This document shows positions 49,740 through 61,517 of a stretch of 64,000 bases of DNA, in pieces (position 1 is the first letter of the stretch; every line of letters begins with the position of its first letter). The stretch covers positions 503,501-567,500 of the forward strand of contig JAYKKM010000122.1 in NCBI GenBank assembly GCA_035772405.1, given 5' to 3'. The notes below the pieces were generated by a model. The model did no database searches and was not told the DNA's origin. It was given only the letters and a program-made list of their open reading frames with translations. The translations under genes were made by a program, and so were the position numbers. The stretch is from Chrysogorgia sp. JL179-B06. Lineage: Eukaryota > Cnidaria > Anthozoa > Scleralcyonacea > Chrysogorgiidae.

Positions 49740-50575
49740 TATTCTCTCCTTTCATTTATTGCACTCGAGTGCAATAATTACTACTTATTGACCGAGCGTG
49801 AGGTCTGTACTAGTGAAATATCGGACCGACGTTTTTAGTACGGACCGAGCGAGCGCAGCGAGCCGAGGTCCGTGCAGAAAACGGAGGTCCGATATTTCAC
49901 TAGTACAGACCGAACAAGCGAGGTCAATAAGTAGTTTATTATATGACCACAAATGTTGTGAACGTTCTGTGAAAACTCTACAGTGTTAGGCTCGTATTTC
50001 TTTCTTGCGAACTAAACCAAAATGACAGATGTTTTCCAATTTTTAAAGTACTTTCCGTTTAGCTAGATTCCGAAAATTTCTACCTCGAATAGCATTTTTC
50101 ATTTGCTTTTGTTTGACATATTGTTCAAGGTTGTGCGTTAAGTATAGTTGAAAAAAACCCACCTGAAATTCTACATTACCTGCGAGAAGTAAATGTTACG
50201 AACGTTTTGGACATTTTAAAAAGTTTCGGCATAACGCGGAAACCTGAGCTATACATCAAATGAAAGCTTATAAAATTTCTAACAAACATACCTGCACGGT
50301 ATATTTCAACAATGAGTAGTTCTGAAATTATTATCCATCTTGTTGCGTATAACGACATGACTTTCATTTTGTTTAAAAATTCTCACTGTCAGCAACTGTT
50401 AGCGGTCCGGAACGGCAGATTCCGGACCGCTCAGGAACCAATCAAATTGCCGGATTTCACGTTCCGGACCGCTCACGAAAATGTCATATAATAAATGATT
50501 TTATTGCACTCCTCTCAGCCAATCAGAATCCAGTAATTTAATAAAATATATAATAAAATATATAATAAATGGTGT
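49740..50575. mobile_element. Complex foldback/MITE block
   Basis: One hairpin spans 49786-49936: gaggtctgtactagtgaaat with atcgg, and gatatttcactagtacagac. A second set of inverted blocks (agcggtccggaac / gttccggaccgct) lies at 50400-50482. Both flanks have 'tattgcactc'-type ends. The GC-rich core 'gaccgagcgagcgcagcgag' is striking. Non-coding. Confidence 0.55.
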
Positions 50576-50639
50576 TATCGCATAGTTGAGCACTTATTTA
50601 AACGCTTGTTCTTCGGTGTTAGTTAAAATTCTCTTTATT

Positions 50640-52850
50640 ATGGACTCCGAAGACTATAACGATAAAATAAAGACTTTATTGCAAGATAAACAAACGTATA
50701 ACTTATCTACGAAGAAATCCCACATCTGTAACAGAAAATTCCTTGAAAATTATCCTACTGCAAATCCGAAATCCACATACGATAACAGCAAACTTAAACA
50801 TTATTACAAACTCCGCAATACTGATTCAATTTCTGCTACCTTCTATGGACTCCCAAAGATTCACAAGCAATGTACCTTTAAGACCTATATTAACTAGTTC
50901 ATTGATTGTCGAACCAACACAACGTTTCTAAGTTTTTGGTCCGAATTCTGCATTCTCCTCTGCAGACCAACAATATCCCGTCAATAAGAAAATTATTTCA
51001 TATCTTTCTATGTGGTATCCCTACGACGATTCCAACAAACCTAGTGCTCAAAATTGTAAAAGAAAGTCTGGAGCCTCACGGGAAATTGAGAACTGACATG
51101 TCTGTGGAAAATATTATAAGTCTTTTGGAATTCGTTCTCAATAATAAATTTTTCCACACATGATGGCATATATGGTTTATGGTTTATTAAGCTTCAGCCA
51201 AGAAAAGAATCGAATACAAGCTTGGTACAACACCACAGGTTTCCCCAATTACGGCGGACCCTTAAATAAAAAAACAATAATTGAATCTAATTACAATACA
51301 ATAATATAACTAAAATAAGGTATCGTGATCCGTTTACAAGTGCCCGCGCAGTATGGCATTTGACACATATTGTTGTCCATGTTCTTGGATCGTCCAACGT
51401 CATAAACATTGCACATAGCATTTTCATAATATATATCTTTAGATATATATATCTTTAGATTACCAGCAAATCTTCGCGTGTCCCATGGGGTCAGCAGTGA
51501 GCGCAATTTTGGCCAATCTGGTAATGAACACGTCCCCCAAAATGGTGGTTCCGCTACGTCGATGACAGTCATACATGTTACATCGCGATTACGTTGAAGA
51601 ATATCATTCACATCTAAACTCTGTAAATCTGCATATCCAGTTTACGTTTGAACGATAAACAAATAGATAACTTTCTTTTCTGGACACTATAATATAACAC
51701 ACTATTATATATAGTTCCATTAATTGTCCAACCTAAACGTTTCCAAGTTTTTGGCCCGAATTATATCTCCTCTTCAGACCACAAATATTCCGTCAATAAC
51801 AGCCAAGATTTTTGTGAAGAAAATAAAATTAGGATGGTTTCATATCTTTCGATGTGGTATCCCTATTCACGTCGATTCCAACAAACCTAGCGCTCAAAAT
51901 TGTAAAAGAAAGACTGGAGCCTCACGGGAAATTACCAGAAACAAATATCACTTTCTTTTCTGGACATTATAACTGCACGTCAAGAAATTGGCAATATAGA
52001 AATCTCAGTATATAGGAAACCTTCACATACAGATAAATATCTCGACTTTAAATGCGCTCATCCTTTCCACGTATAAACGTTCAGTCGCTCGAACACTTTT
52101 CGACCGTGCGGTTAATATTCCATCTTCTAGCAAGGGACAATCCGACGAAATTCAACATGTCGTTCATGCTTTGTCTACTAATGGTTATCCTAAGGCATTC
52201 CTAAGGAGCTGTTTAAATCACGGTCCAACAGTACTAACGCACAAGAAAAAGATCAACAGGTATCGAAAGTGAAAACCAACCACTGGTCATACTACCTTAT
52301 GTACAGGGCATGTCGGAGATCATTTCAAAAGAACTTAAACAGCACAATGTCAGAGTGACATACAAACCCGTTAAGGCTCTTCCGATCCATCCATATTTCG
52401 GAAACCTAAAGATAAACTAGACCACGATCGCACAACATGTGTTGTGTATAAAATCAACTGCAAAGATTGCGCCGCTGTTTACATTGGTCAAACATCTCGT
52501 TCCAAAATTAGCCATGCCATTGATAAATTGGACAAAAAATCCCTGGCATTTTAAAACACAACACAATATTGACATTACTAACGCTCAAATTCTCGATCGG
52601 TGCGAACAGTGGTCCCAAGGAAATACGAAATATCGCATTACGTTTCCTGGCATTTTTTGTTACAGAACATAATTTTAGGTTAATAAATGTTAGCATTTGC
52701 CTAAAAAACGAACAGCAAACATTCTATCACAAGAAATTTAACATGTTCCAGACGAGCCAGCGATTCCACAGCAGAGTATGTTATTGTGACGTCAGAGACT
52801 CAACAGATAACAAAGATTTATGGAAATTATACAAGTTGCAATAGAAAGTT
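50640..52850 (+). pseudogene. Penelope-like element, full-domain copy, heavily decayed
   Basis: In order on the + strand: an N-terminal RT piece DYNDKIKTLLQDKQTYNLST with ATFYGLPKIHK (50640-50897); VSKFLVRILHSPLQTNNIPS and SVENIISLLEFVLNNKFFH (50906-51163); FACPMGSAVSAILANLVM with RYVDDSHTC (motifs B and C, about 51470-51570); a duplicated VSKFLARI piece (51724-51972); ISVYRKPSHTDKYLDFKCAH (about 52000); and an endonuclease portion near 52440-52510 in more than one frame (a YKINCKDC-type knuckle then a YIGQTSRSK-like segment). A short insertion at about 51170-51440 and an internal duplication disrupt it. Confidence 0.6.
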
Positions 52851-53219
52851 TTCTCCAAGTATCTTTATATTTATACACAACTAGCCACGTGTTGAGTCTT
52901 TGGCGTCACTTCCTCTAATCGCAACCTAAACGTCCGGAACATATTCGAGTAATGTTGGCCGCCTAATCTCGCATAAAAACAGTCTGAAAAGAAGACTTCC
53001 TATGCTCGCAATTGCTTGAAATTTGCCAAGTTAAGTAAGAACACCATGTTCTTTACAAATATGTAAAAATTTGGGATACCATAAATTTCATCACAGGGGC
53101 ACTTTAATGAACACATAGTTTTACCTTCTGTTTATAATTATATTGCTAAATCGTGAATATTATATTTTTATTTTTGTAAATAATTAAGTCTTGAATATTT
53201 TAGTTTCACCTTGTATATA

Positions 53220-53300
53220 ACAGTAGTTTCTTAGCTATCTATCAGTATTTTAGTTGCTGACGGTCACAGTATCCTGACCGAAACGTCCTTTTAAAACATT
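53220..53300 (+). ncRNA. Hammerhead-like motif in PLE 3' UTR
   Basis: CTGA-CGGTCA...TGACCG-AAACGTCC: a GGTCA/TGACC hairpin sits between a CTGACGG core and GAAA (53280), followed by the ACGT palindrome and C. The CUGANGA element is degenerate (CTGACGG). It lies downstream of the PLE at 50640. Confidence 0.45.
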
Positions 53301-53379
53301 TTAGACAGAGACAGAGACAACGGATCTTTTATTTTAAATAAATATTTTATAATATGCCTGTCTACAGCTATTCGATTTT

Positions 53380-53381
53380 TA

Positions 53382-53447
<66 letters not shown>
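53380..53447. repeat. (TA)n microsatellite
   Basis: TA array of about 66 bp with one phase change, at the 3' end of the PLE region. Confidence 0.95.
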
Positions 53448-53450
<3 letters not shown>

Positions 53451-53719
53451 TAGAGCGAAATTAACATGTAAATATAAAAAACCCAACCACTCATTATTAC
53501 CACACCATGCATAAGAGCTAAGAACATGGAAAAGGTTTGTGTGCCAAATAAAATGTTATTTATTTAAAAACAAAACAATCCAACTTGAACAAACACACTT
53601 TCCTATCTTTCGATCATCGTTGATTTTTATCCCTCCGTTTTAGAAGAGCTTTTAGACAAGGCAATCCCGTGTGCCAGACAGAAAACCACCATAACAACGT
53701 AACGACGTAGACATTATCA

Positions 53720-54400
53720 AACACGTATAAGAAAACCAGTGCTTTTTATCTGGAGAAAGCCGTGGATCAAGAAAAGCAACTCGGGAACGTTTGACGTTAC
53801 AATGGGAAGTTTCGATGGGGCGGAGACATGTGAATTGGTGGGCCTGTTTATCCTTAACGTTGGTCTCTACCGTGACGACGGTCTTATCCTTAGAAACACC
53901 ACCGGCAGACTCGCTGATAAAGCCTGACCAGAATGGTCCACGAGTTTAGTCTAAAATTCACGGCTGCAATCAAACCAACAAACCACCAATTTCCTCGATG
54001 TCAGCCTCAACCAAAGGGACGGTAAACACCTACTTTACCGGAAACCAAATGACGACACTCTATACATCGATAGCCGCTCCAACAACCCACCATGAGTTAC
54101 CAAACAGCTCCCGCCTTCAGTCAACAAAATAATCTCTACACTCTCGTCAGATGAAATTTCTTTCAATACAGCATCCCCAATCTCTGAAAATGCCCTCAAA
54201 CGCAGCCACTACAACGCCAACCTACACTTCGCCCCGCACAATTGACCGCACGCGCCGCAGCATCGCAAAGAAGCCGAAAACGAAATAAATATGGTTTAAC
54301 CCTCCATTCAGTGAGAACGTAAAAATTAACGTTGGACGGAAATTCTCAACCTCATCGATCACCATGCACTTCAAATACAGCTCTCTGTAAAAAAATACAT
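53720..54400 (+). pseudogene. Reverse transcriptase with YRDDGL motif, decayed
   Basis: The frame reads FDVTMGSFDGAETCELVGLF then VGLYRDDGLILRNTTGRLAD (motif C, Y-R-D-D-G). In other frames downstream come NFLDVSLNQRDGKHLLYRKP and WFNPPFSENVKINVGRKFL. The order and 'NFLDV...YRKPN' piece recall PLE RTs, but the 'GSxDGAExCELVG' and 'YRDDGL' signatures form a distinct group. A second copy lies at 62960-63330. Family name uncertain. Confidence 0.6.
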
Positions 54401-54619
54401 GAAAACGTCGCGACCACACAAAACAGAGCTGAAACCTAGATTCGTTCTACCACAGATAACCCGAGTAAAAAACGCGTTCTTGCATGTACAATAGAAATCG
54501 CTCATTGATATAAAGTCAATCGCTGTCAGAAACCTTTCTATCGCTCTGATACGACGACGTTTGAGATGGGGAACAGACGTGATTTGAGAAGTCTCGGACC
54601 AACTTCCTGACATTATGCT

Positions 54620-55745
54620 TGGTTTGATAACGCTATCGGGACTGCTGCAGGATGGAAGAAGTACAAATATATTGAAAACTACATTCCGATATTGAACCAA
54701 CATTAGCTCCTTCAAAAAGACCTTCGTCAAGTAACGGGACTGAAACGGATGAACGAGAGACTTTCTCGCAACTGACGTCTTTCTTTAACGTCGTGGACGT
54801 GGAACGTTTTGTCTTGCCAAACCTTTTCTCGATGCCTGTTTGTCAAAACAATGCGATGCTATAGATAAAACGGACTGGCTGATAATGTTGTAGACATTTG
54901 GCGCTGATGTTCCTATACGAGGCAGATTTGTAGGATTTCAGGCTAATTGTAGACTCCAGACAATTGGGCAACGTATGTCTCAGGAACATTGGCATCCAGA
55001 AGTTGAGAGATTGGACTGACCTTATTGTGGCCCTGTAAGTTTTGCCTTGCAATGCCCGTGAACTTCCCGATTGTAGTTTTATCCAATGGAGCTCTTCGAT
55101 ACCACAGATACCATGAGATGTCGCTGTGCGCTGCAGGTTGCTGTTTCACTGCTAAATAAAATGGGAATTCAACTGAATTCATTTCAACTGGTCGGTGTTT
55201 ATTCAAACGACTTGTGATATTTTACGGGACAGCGACTGTCGTTTGTAGCTTGGATGGTATAGGATTAAACGACCTTCGATGTCCGTTTTCATTTTTGTTT
55301 GTCCGTGTTTTTGTGCCACGCTCAGCCAACCACTGCAAGACAAGAATATCGTTGTTTGTTTCCGGATCTTTCTCATGTGCGACGTCTCCCCACTTCAGTT
55401 TTCTACTAGTTCATCCCTCGCTCGAAAACCAAAGTGCATGTGCAGAATTAAACCATCCAATTGTTCTTTCCAAGGCAAGAGGATTGTGCATACCAAATAT
55501 GCCTTCTTCAAAGAGTTTGTCTTCTTCTGAACGCGTTAGCGCACGAGCGGTTTTGGAAAGATTACATTTTCCCAAGGAAAACGAGTTGTTCTCTTTTGGC
55601 TGCAAGAATATTTCGAGACGTTTCAAATGTGGCGTCTTTCAAAATGTTTACTGATTGTCCTTTTTCGCTCAAGTAGCGTTGAAAGGAAATCGTGACTCGT
55701 GTAGCTTTTCCCATCTAAACTCAATTTTATTCTCCGGCTCTATCT
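54620..55745 (-). pseudogene. Crypton/DUF3504-type tyrosine recombinase, frameshifted
   Basis: On the - strand: SEKGQSVNILKDATFETSRN (about 55720-55650); ARALTRSEEDKLFEEGIFGM and NPLALERTIGWFNSAH (55560-55440); FGFRARDE (about 55425); WGDVAHEKDPETNNDILVLQ (about 55390); then HRPVEMNSVEFPFYLAVKQQ, LDKTTIGKFTGIAR and LLDANVPETYVAQLSGVYN (55206-54943), and a tail with GLFEGANVGSISECSF (about 54700). This is the conserved order of DUF3504, the Crypton-derived recombinase-like domain also found in host proteins such as QRICH1 and ZMYM types. Several frame changes and loss of clear catalytic R-H-R-Y residues indicate a dead copy. Confidence 0.65.
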
Positions 55746-55749
55746 AGCA

Positions 55750-56686
55750 CGAGAACACATAGAACAGAAAACAATATATACTGTAGTATACTTTAGAGTT
55801 AAGGGTGATGTTAAGCCCCATAGTATAAACTGATGAGCATCCGCGTAAATGTATTTCCATGAGCATTTCGGACAGCTATAGCTACTGTAGATATCAAAGG
55901 TTGAGCACGTTCTCGCAGTGATCACAATTCGTTCGATTCTCTTAATATTTGTCATCGCAAGATTCTGTTTCTTCTTCGTCATCTTTTTCTGTTTCATATT
56001 CGTCATCTAGTTTTCATTTTCGATGTTATAGCAATAGCGAACACAAGCATTGTCACATTGGTAAAATATTGTTTATCTGAGAATAATTTCGACATCCCCA
56101 AACTATCTAGTCTAAATGTTTTTGTAAAAGGGCTTGCATTATAGAGTCAATAAGAATCTTATTGAAAATGCTCAAGTGCACTTGCAATGTTTGCACGCGA
56201 AGAAATAGATTTAGAGTATACAAACACGGAAGGTGAAGGCGACGAAGAGATTACCACATCCATTTATCTATGCAGAAGTTTTCTTTTGGTAATAGTCATG
56301 TTATTTGGACTTGCCTTTAGAGAATGTATTGCGGTCGAAGAATGCAGAAATCCACTATTTGGGGTAAAATATCGGTCAAATCACAATCCCAAGCAAGCTT
56401 TTCTGCTCTTCGCGACTCACGGAATACATTTTAATCACGATTCACAGAACAGTATTACGATTCACAAATAATATCTAATTATACGTGTCACGAAAATACC
56501 CTTGCCCCCCTCCCATCGTGAAACAATGCTGCGAAACTAGTTTCAGAAATTTGCTGCTGGTGTTACCTCACTAACATCCTCCAAATTCAAAAAGGGATTC
56601 GAATACGTATATATAACCGAAGTTAGCTAGGTCTTCTAGGTTTTTTATTGACTTGAATAGAAACCTTATTCATGTTTTTCTTTTAG
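55750..56686. other. Intronic DNA, no assigned gene
   Basis: Open frames at 56187-56471 (+) and 55740-56006 (-) show no family motifs. The - strand acidic stretch DEYETEKDDEEETESCDD near 56010-55950 could belong to the upstream part of the Crypton-like element, but this is a guess. Confidence 0.35.
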
Positions 56687-56864
56687 ATGAACTTTTTCGC
56701 GTTATACGAAATTGATCGTGAAATCTCTCTATGCTTGATTCAAGTCTATGGCGAAACACACGTGACGACTTGGGAGGATACTAATGCTTTGTTATCTTCA
56801 GTAACGCTTGATGGCGGGATGGACGGTCACGCAAATGTCATCACATTCTTATGGAGTGCAAGAG
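56687..56864 (+). CDS. Receptor exon: kinase-like N-lobe
   Basis: Acceptor ttcttttag, donor gtaatg; phase 0 in, phase 1 out. The exon reads FFALYEIDREISLCLIQVYG in the beta2-beta3 position, then WEDTNALLSSVTLDGG (alphaC-like) and MDGHANVITFLWSAR. 'H-x-N-V-I-x-F-L' is the classic loop before beta4 in protein kinases. The beta3 'VAIK' lysine position reads LIQV, and no GxGxxG loop is present in this or the preceding exon. Confidence 0.72.
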
Positions 56865-56888
56865 GTAATGAGCAAAATATACAGCTGT

Positions 56889-57050
56889 AATGTACACTAA
56901 ACTGTCTAATAAGTTATAATTTATATGTCATGTTGTTTATGTCGTGCATGGATCGTGTTACAAGTGTGGAAAATTATTATTACATAGCAATGTAATAATA
57001 ATTTTCCCAACTTGTAGCACGATCCATGAACCAAACATCTCAAATTTACT
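56889..57050. mobile_element. Palindromic MITE
   Basis: catggatcgtgttacaagtg / cttgtagcacgatccatg and gaaaattattattacat / atgtaataataattttc form a ~40-bp hairpin with a 4-nt loop. It is preceded by 'acactaaactgtctaataag', also found at 40790-40915. Confidence 0.65.
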
Positions 57051-57059
57051 GAAATAACA

Positions 57060-59095
57060 CCAGACGCAACATTCACCTGACGAGTGTGACATAATTTTAT
57101 GTCTAAAGGTAGTTTTAATATTAGCTCGTTTCAAAGATCGTTTAATTCGCTCTGAAACTCCCTGTACTAAAACAGCAAATCTATTTGGCTCTTCCTCTGG
57201 TGGTAAACCTCTTGGATGGCTGTTTTGACTCTCTGTATAAATCTCTTGGTATACCCATTCACACCCAGATCTCTACAAACACCTCCCACTTCCTGTTGTT
57301 CAAGCTCCTTATTAGAGGGTATCTCTTTAGCTTTGTGCAATAGTGTATTAACAACTGCTCTTTATGTTGTGAAGGGTTATGCGATTCGAAATGCAGATAC
57401 TTGCTAGTGCATGTGTTTCCTTTCGATGTATGCTCACTTCGACATCTCTATTTGGTACTGCTGAGATTTTACAATCTAGAAAGGCTATGCTCTGCTTTTT
57501 TCAACAACGAAAGGGTGTTCAATGGTGAATTGTATGTGCGGGTTGATATAATTTCGGTGATTATTCCACTTCTACTCGTTTCAGACAAATATTAGAATCG
57601 TGGTTCTGATGGGAACGTATCCAATGCCCTTGTTTCAACGTGTTCCATGACAAGTTCTGCAATAACTGCACTAACTGGTGAACCCATTGCACATCCAAAA
57701 ATCCGGTGGTAATAAGCACCTTCAAAAACAAAGAAACTGTTATCGAGTACATGTACTGTACGTACCTCAAAAGGTCGATATCGTGACGTTGTTCGAGATT
57801 GCATGATATTCTGTTTCCATCCATCGTCAGCACTGAGGTTGGTTTCCACTACTTGAAAGGCTAACGAGATTGGGATAGACGAGAAAAGTGACACGACATC
57901 GAAGGAAACAATTACTTCTTCGTCTTCGATATTTTGGGTGATACGAAATCTGCAAATTATTTTGAATGTCTCACCGTATTCCTAGTATTGTTCTGTTTAA
58001 GAGATTTTAATAAATTAGCGAGATATTTAGACATTGCATAAGTAGGCGAGCTAATGCAACTATTTATTGGTCACATCGGGATGCTGCTGGTTTTGTCTTC
58101 GAGAACGTAATGGTCTTCTTTTGGAGTAAGCTTGACTTTATGAATTTTTGGAAGACCATAGAATGCTTCTGGTGTTGGGTAAGTAGGTCGCAGTTTCTTA
58201 TACTCTTCTTCCGTAATAGAGCCAGAGTTCTTTAGATCGAGAAGTTTTCTTTGTAGTGCAGAAGTTATCTTCGAAGTCGTATTCCTTCTCTTGTCGGTGT
58301 TTGCTTGGTATGTATTTTGGTCTTGAAGCATATAGATGTAATTTTCTGCCGATTGTCAGACTTGTTGAGTACAACAGTGGCGTTCCCCTTGTCTGCCAGA
58401 ATTTGATCATCCTGTCTAAGCGTACGTAGAGCTTCTCGTTCTTCTCTTGTTGTGTTTTGCTTTGTGTGGCGGGCGGTTTCGCATGCTTGAGAATATTACA
58501 CACATCGCTTCTAATCTCTTCTTTAGCTTCATCTGGTAATCCACTAATGCTTTTCTCAACTGATATGATAATTTGTTTAGTCGGAATTGTTCGTGGGGTC
58601 ATGCGAAATTCAAACACTTTAGTTCTTTATCAGAGACATTAACAACCCATCTTCGCGTTAGCATCTGTCCGTCATTCGAACCTTTGGCTTTGAGTTGACA
58701 AAGTTTTTGGTGAAAAAAAGTTTTTGATCCTTCAAAGCTTTTGATCCTTTAGTTCACGTTGCAGCAGTTGACAATTAATGCTGTACAACATTCTTCGTCT
58801 CATGTGTTGTTCTTTGTTATGTGAATCACCAATTATAGGACCCGCAAATAAGCCCAACCTGTCCTTCGAGCAATTTCGGTGTCTTTCGGATGCTTGAAAG
58901 GCGTTCTAAATCTCAGGAATCGAGGGAGAATATTCTGTTCTTTGCTTTGGTGGAGAAAACTTAAGTGCAATTTGTAGCGAGCTTGTTTATACGTATCTTT
59001 TTCCAAACATCTTGCTAAATGTAACGTCTCTGCGTTGTAGATGTTCTTGATATGTTTAAAGATACTAGAATGGCGATCAGTATACATGTTACTAA
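57060..59095 (-). pseudogene. Penelope-like element, RT without visible GIY-YIG domain
   Basis: On the - strand: YKQARYKLHLSFLHQSKEQN (about 59000); PRTIPTKQIIISVEKSIS (58600); TYPTPEAFYGLPKIHKVKLT (about 58170); VSLFSSIPISLAFQVVETNL, then YHRIFGCAMGSPVSAVIAEL (motif B, about 57710); a YVDD-like position near 57590 with a frame change; a segment 'PFLDC' near 57475; and GVSERIKRSLKRANIKTTF near 57140. It ends near 57060 without the GIY-YIG domain. Frames change repeatedly. Confidence 0.65.
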
Positions 59096-59099
59096 AATT

Positions 59100-59960
59100 C
59101 GGTTTATTAAAAATCTGATCTAGGTACTGTAAAAAGTTTAAGAAATTTTCGGTTAAGAAATTTTCGGCTGCAACTGTCAGCCTTCGTCAGCAACTAAAAT
59201 ATAATTTACAAGACGTTCTGAGAGGTTATTTATTGAGGACACTTTTCTGACCGGTCAGCACAGATAAATAAGCTGGAGCCAGATAATTGGAATTTAGAAA
59301 GAAAGAAAAGTTCAAACAGAATATTTGAAATTTAGAACAAATAAATATAAGTTCAAACAGAATATTTGAAGTTTAGAACAAATAGATGCAAGTTTAGGAA
59401 AAATATTCGAAGTTTAGAAGTCATTGTGTATGTTTAGAATAGATATTTGGTGTTCAGAAGGCATAAAGTGAATGTTTAGAACGTATTTTAGTAAGTATAT
59501 AGAATATTGATGGGTTCTGTGCACCATCATTTTGGCTGCAACTGTCAGTCTTCGTCAACAACTAAATATCATTTACAAGATGTTGTTCTATAGGTGGTTT
59601 ATTTAATATAATTTCTCGAGAGTCTCTATCTAAAGTTGAGTGTCATTACTCCAAAAACTGATTATTTCTTCGTAATTATACACTCTGATCTGTTCAGGAA
59701 TCTTAGTGTAGTTTGGAAGTATTTCGTGCCCTGTCGTCTCCGCATGTTGCTTGATGGTCGAATCATTGGCCGATGATTCATTGTTGACGTAGATAGAGAC
59801 TCAGTTAACGAGCGAAGGGAATTCCCGATAAATTTTATTAAATAAACCACCTAGAACTAAATTATATTTTAGTTGTTGACGAAGGCTGTATGATAGTTGC
59901 AGCCGAAAATTTCTTATCATTTTAACTTGGATCAGATTTTTTATCAGATCAGAGTTAGAT
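59100..59960. repeat. Repeat block with three CTGACGA-type hammerhead-like motifs
   Basis: The motif occurs at 59162-59190 (-), 59533-59560 (-, degenerate) and 59876-59907 (+): [CT]TGACGA, GGCTG-loop-CAGCC hairpin, GAAA, then AATTTC. Around them are inverted pieces, for example tctataggtggtttatttaa (about 59585) and aataaaccacctagaac (about 59840). Tandem-like 'gttcaaacagaatatttgaa' units occupy 59310-59480. Confidence 0.6.
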
Positions 59961-60880
59961 ATCTTAATCTTATAATAATTTGTTTATGCCAAATTTGTTT
60001 ATGCAAAATGCCTTTACAACCTGAACGTGTGTAGAAAGAAATTTACGTTCAAACTGTCGTTTCAGTGAAGGGTATAATTGAACGTGTCCGTTTGGGTGCG
60101 TGTTTCATGTCCATAAGCTATGCAGATAATGCACAATTAAACTGTTCATTATATAGCAGTGTTTACATCAGATAACTTTAGTAGGTACACATTAATTGCC
60201 AATCAAGGGTATATTCTCGCCATGCCTGCAAGTCTATATACGACGCAAATAACGACGTAATCATCGTGATTTGCATTAGCGTTTTAGAGGATTGGGATCT
60301 GGGAAAATCTATGACTATAGTGCAAACAATAGCATTGTGATCTGAAGGTAAATCATTCAGAGAAGCTTGCCATGTTAGTTGTTTCCTCCTGGCGCTCAAT
60401 AATAAGGTCCAGTATGTGACTACACTGAGAAATCCTAGTATTTCATCGATATCTATGCCGTAATAAAGTTGTGTTTATATGATGTGCTTGTAGAGTTGTG
60501 CTGTTTTCCGCAATGCGTCAAGTGATTTTTTCACAAGTCTCAAGGTGTGTAAAAAGCACCTCTGTGTGTAATAAAACACATCTTTGTTTTTTAAAACTAT
60601 ACAGCTTTTCAAAAACACGGCTTAAGGTATGTTGTTTGGCGTCAAGCATAAATACACACCTTTTGGTGTGTAAATTACACACCTTTTATTCAAATAACAC
60701 ACCTTTTCAAATGTCACACCTTGTGTAAAAAACACGGCTGAAGGTGTGTTAATTCGGCGACAAAGGTGTGTTAAAACAACACACCTTTTTTCGAGTGCAT
60801 AATAACATTTTTCGGTTGTAGTTATACTTTTATACTCACATGAGCTGGTCGAACATTTTTAACCACCGTTGTTTTTCTAG
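59961..60880. other. Intronic DNA with 'acacctttt' short repeats
   Basis: Between 60545 and 60795 the words ggtgtgt, acacacctttt and aacacggct(g/t)aaggt recur many times in both orientations, forming a local satellite-like patch. Nothing else recognised. Confidence 0.5.
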
Positions 60881-60947
60881 CAAATGAAGTATCATTAGAC
60901 TACAACACACCGAGCGAATTTAACGTAGAGTTAAAACCTGACGATCG
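60881..60947 (+). CDS. Receptor exon: kinase-like beta4 region
   Basis: A 67-bp exon (acceptor tttttctag, donor gtaagt); phase 1 in, phase 2 out. It reads NEVSLDYNTPSEFNVELKPD then D-R. It links the 'HANVITFLWSAR' loop to the beta5/hinge 'VICYKCPSEETLQDF' of the next exon, where kinases have beta4 and the beta4-beta5 turn. Conservation is weak; the perfect phase match on both sides is the main support. Confidence 0.62.
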
Positions 60948-61136
60948 GTAAGTTGAAACCTGACGATTTCCTAGTTAAATCGTGGCTTGTTAGCAATCAT
61001 TAAACGCCAATCAACAGAATGATCAATCAACAGATTGATCTGTTGATTGTTTAATTTGTTGATTAATTGTATTTTTGCCATATTGTCAAAGGTTTATTCC
61101 ATATTGTCATTTACTATATTGTCAGAGGTTTACTAT

Positions 61137-61158
61137 GATTAACTGATTGATTGATCGA

Positions 61159-61189
<31 letters not shown>

Positions 61190-61275
61190 ATTGATTGATT
61201 GATTGATTGTTGGACAGACGGACGGACGGACCGACGGATCGATCGATTGGTTGGTTGGTTGGTTGATTGTGATTG
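61137..61275. repeat. (GATT)n, (GGAC)n and (GGTT)n microsatellites
   Basis: Tetranucleotide runs gattgatt, ggacggac, gatcgatc and ggttggtt lie one after another. They end about 50 bp upstream of the acceptor for the exon at 61325. Confidence 0.92.
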
Positions 61276-61324
61276 ATTGGTTGGTTTGTTCCTTTGTTGG
61301 CAGATTGGCTTGTTTGTTTTTTAG

Positions 61325-61517
61325 TGTGATCTGTTACAAATGTCCTTCAGAAGAAACCCTTCAAGACTTTCTTGATCAAAGCAAGCTCAGTATAACAGTG
61401 GAAGACGTATTCCTCATTGCAAACGATATCGTTCGAGCTATGGCCTACCTCTGGTCAAAGCAAATTGTTCACAACGCAATTTCTACACATACTATAATCG
61501 TTACAAGGAATATTGAG
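61325..61517 (+). CDS. Receptor exon: kinase-like hinge to catalytic-loop region
   Basis: Acceptor tttttttag, donor gtatga; phase 2 in, phase 0 out. VICYKCPSEETLQDFLDQSK fits beta5, hinge and alphaD of a tyrosine-kinase-like fold ('G-x-L-x-x-F-L'). VFLIANDIVRAMAYLWSKQI fits alphaE ('A-x-x-I-x-x-G-M-x-Y-L'), and VHNAISTHTIIVTRNIE fits the catalytic loop. Against the canonical H-R-D-L-x-x-x-N the sequence is H-N-A-I-x-x-x-T: both the catalytic Asp and the metal-binding Asn are replaced. Confidence 0.8.

Noticed and set aside
49333..49791. A 152-codon + strand frame with hydrophobic runs
   Set aside because: The hydrophobic part is translation of a TTATTATTT low-complexity run; no membrane-protein features beyond that.
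55214..55654. A 146-codon + strand frame
   Set aside because: It is the shadow of the - strand Crypton-like domain, whose motifs are clear.
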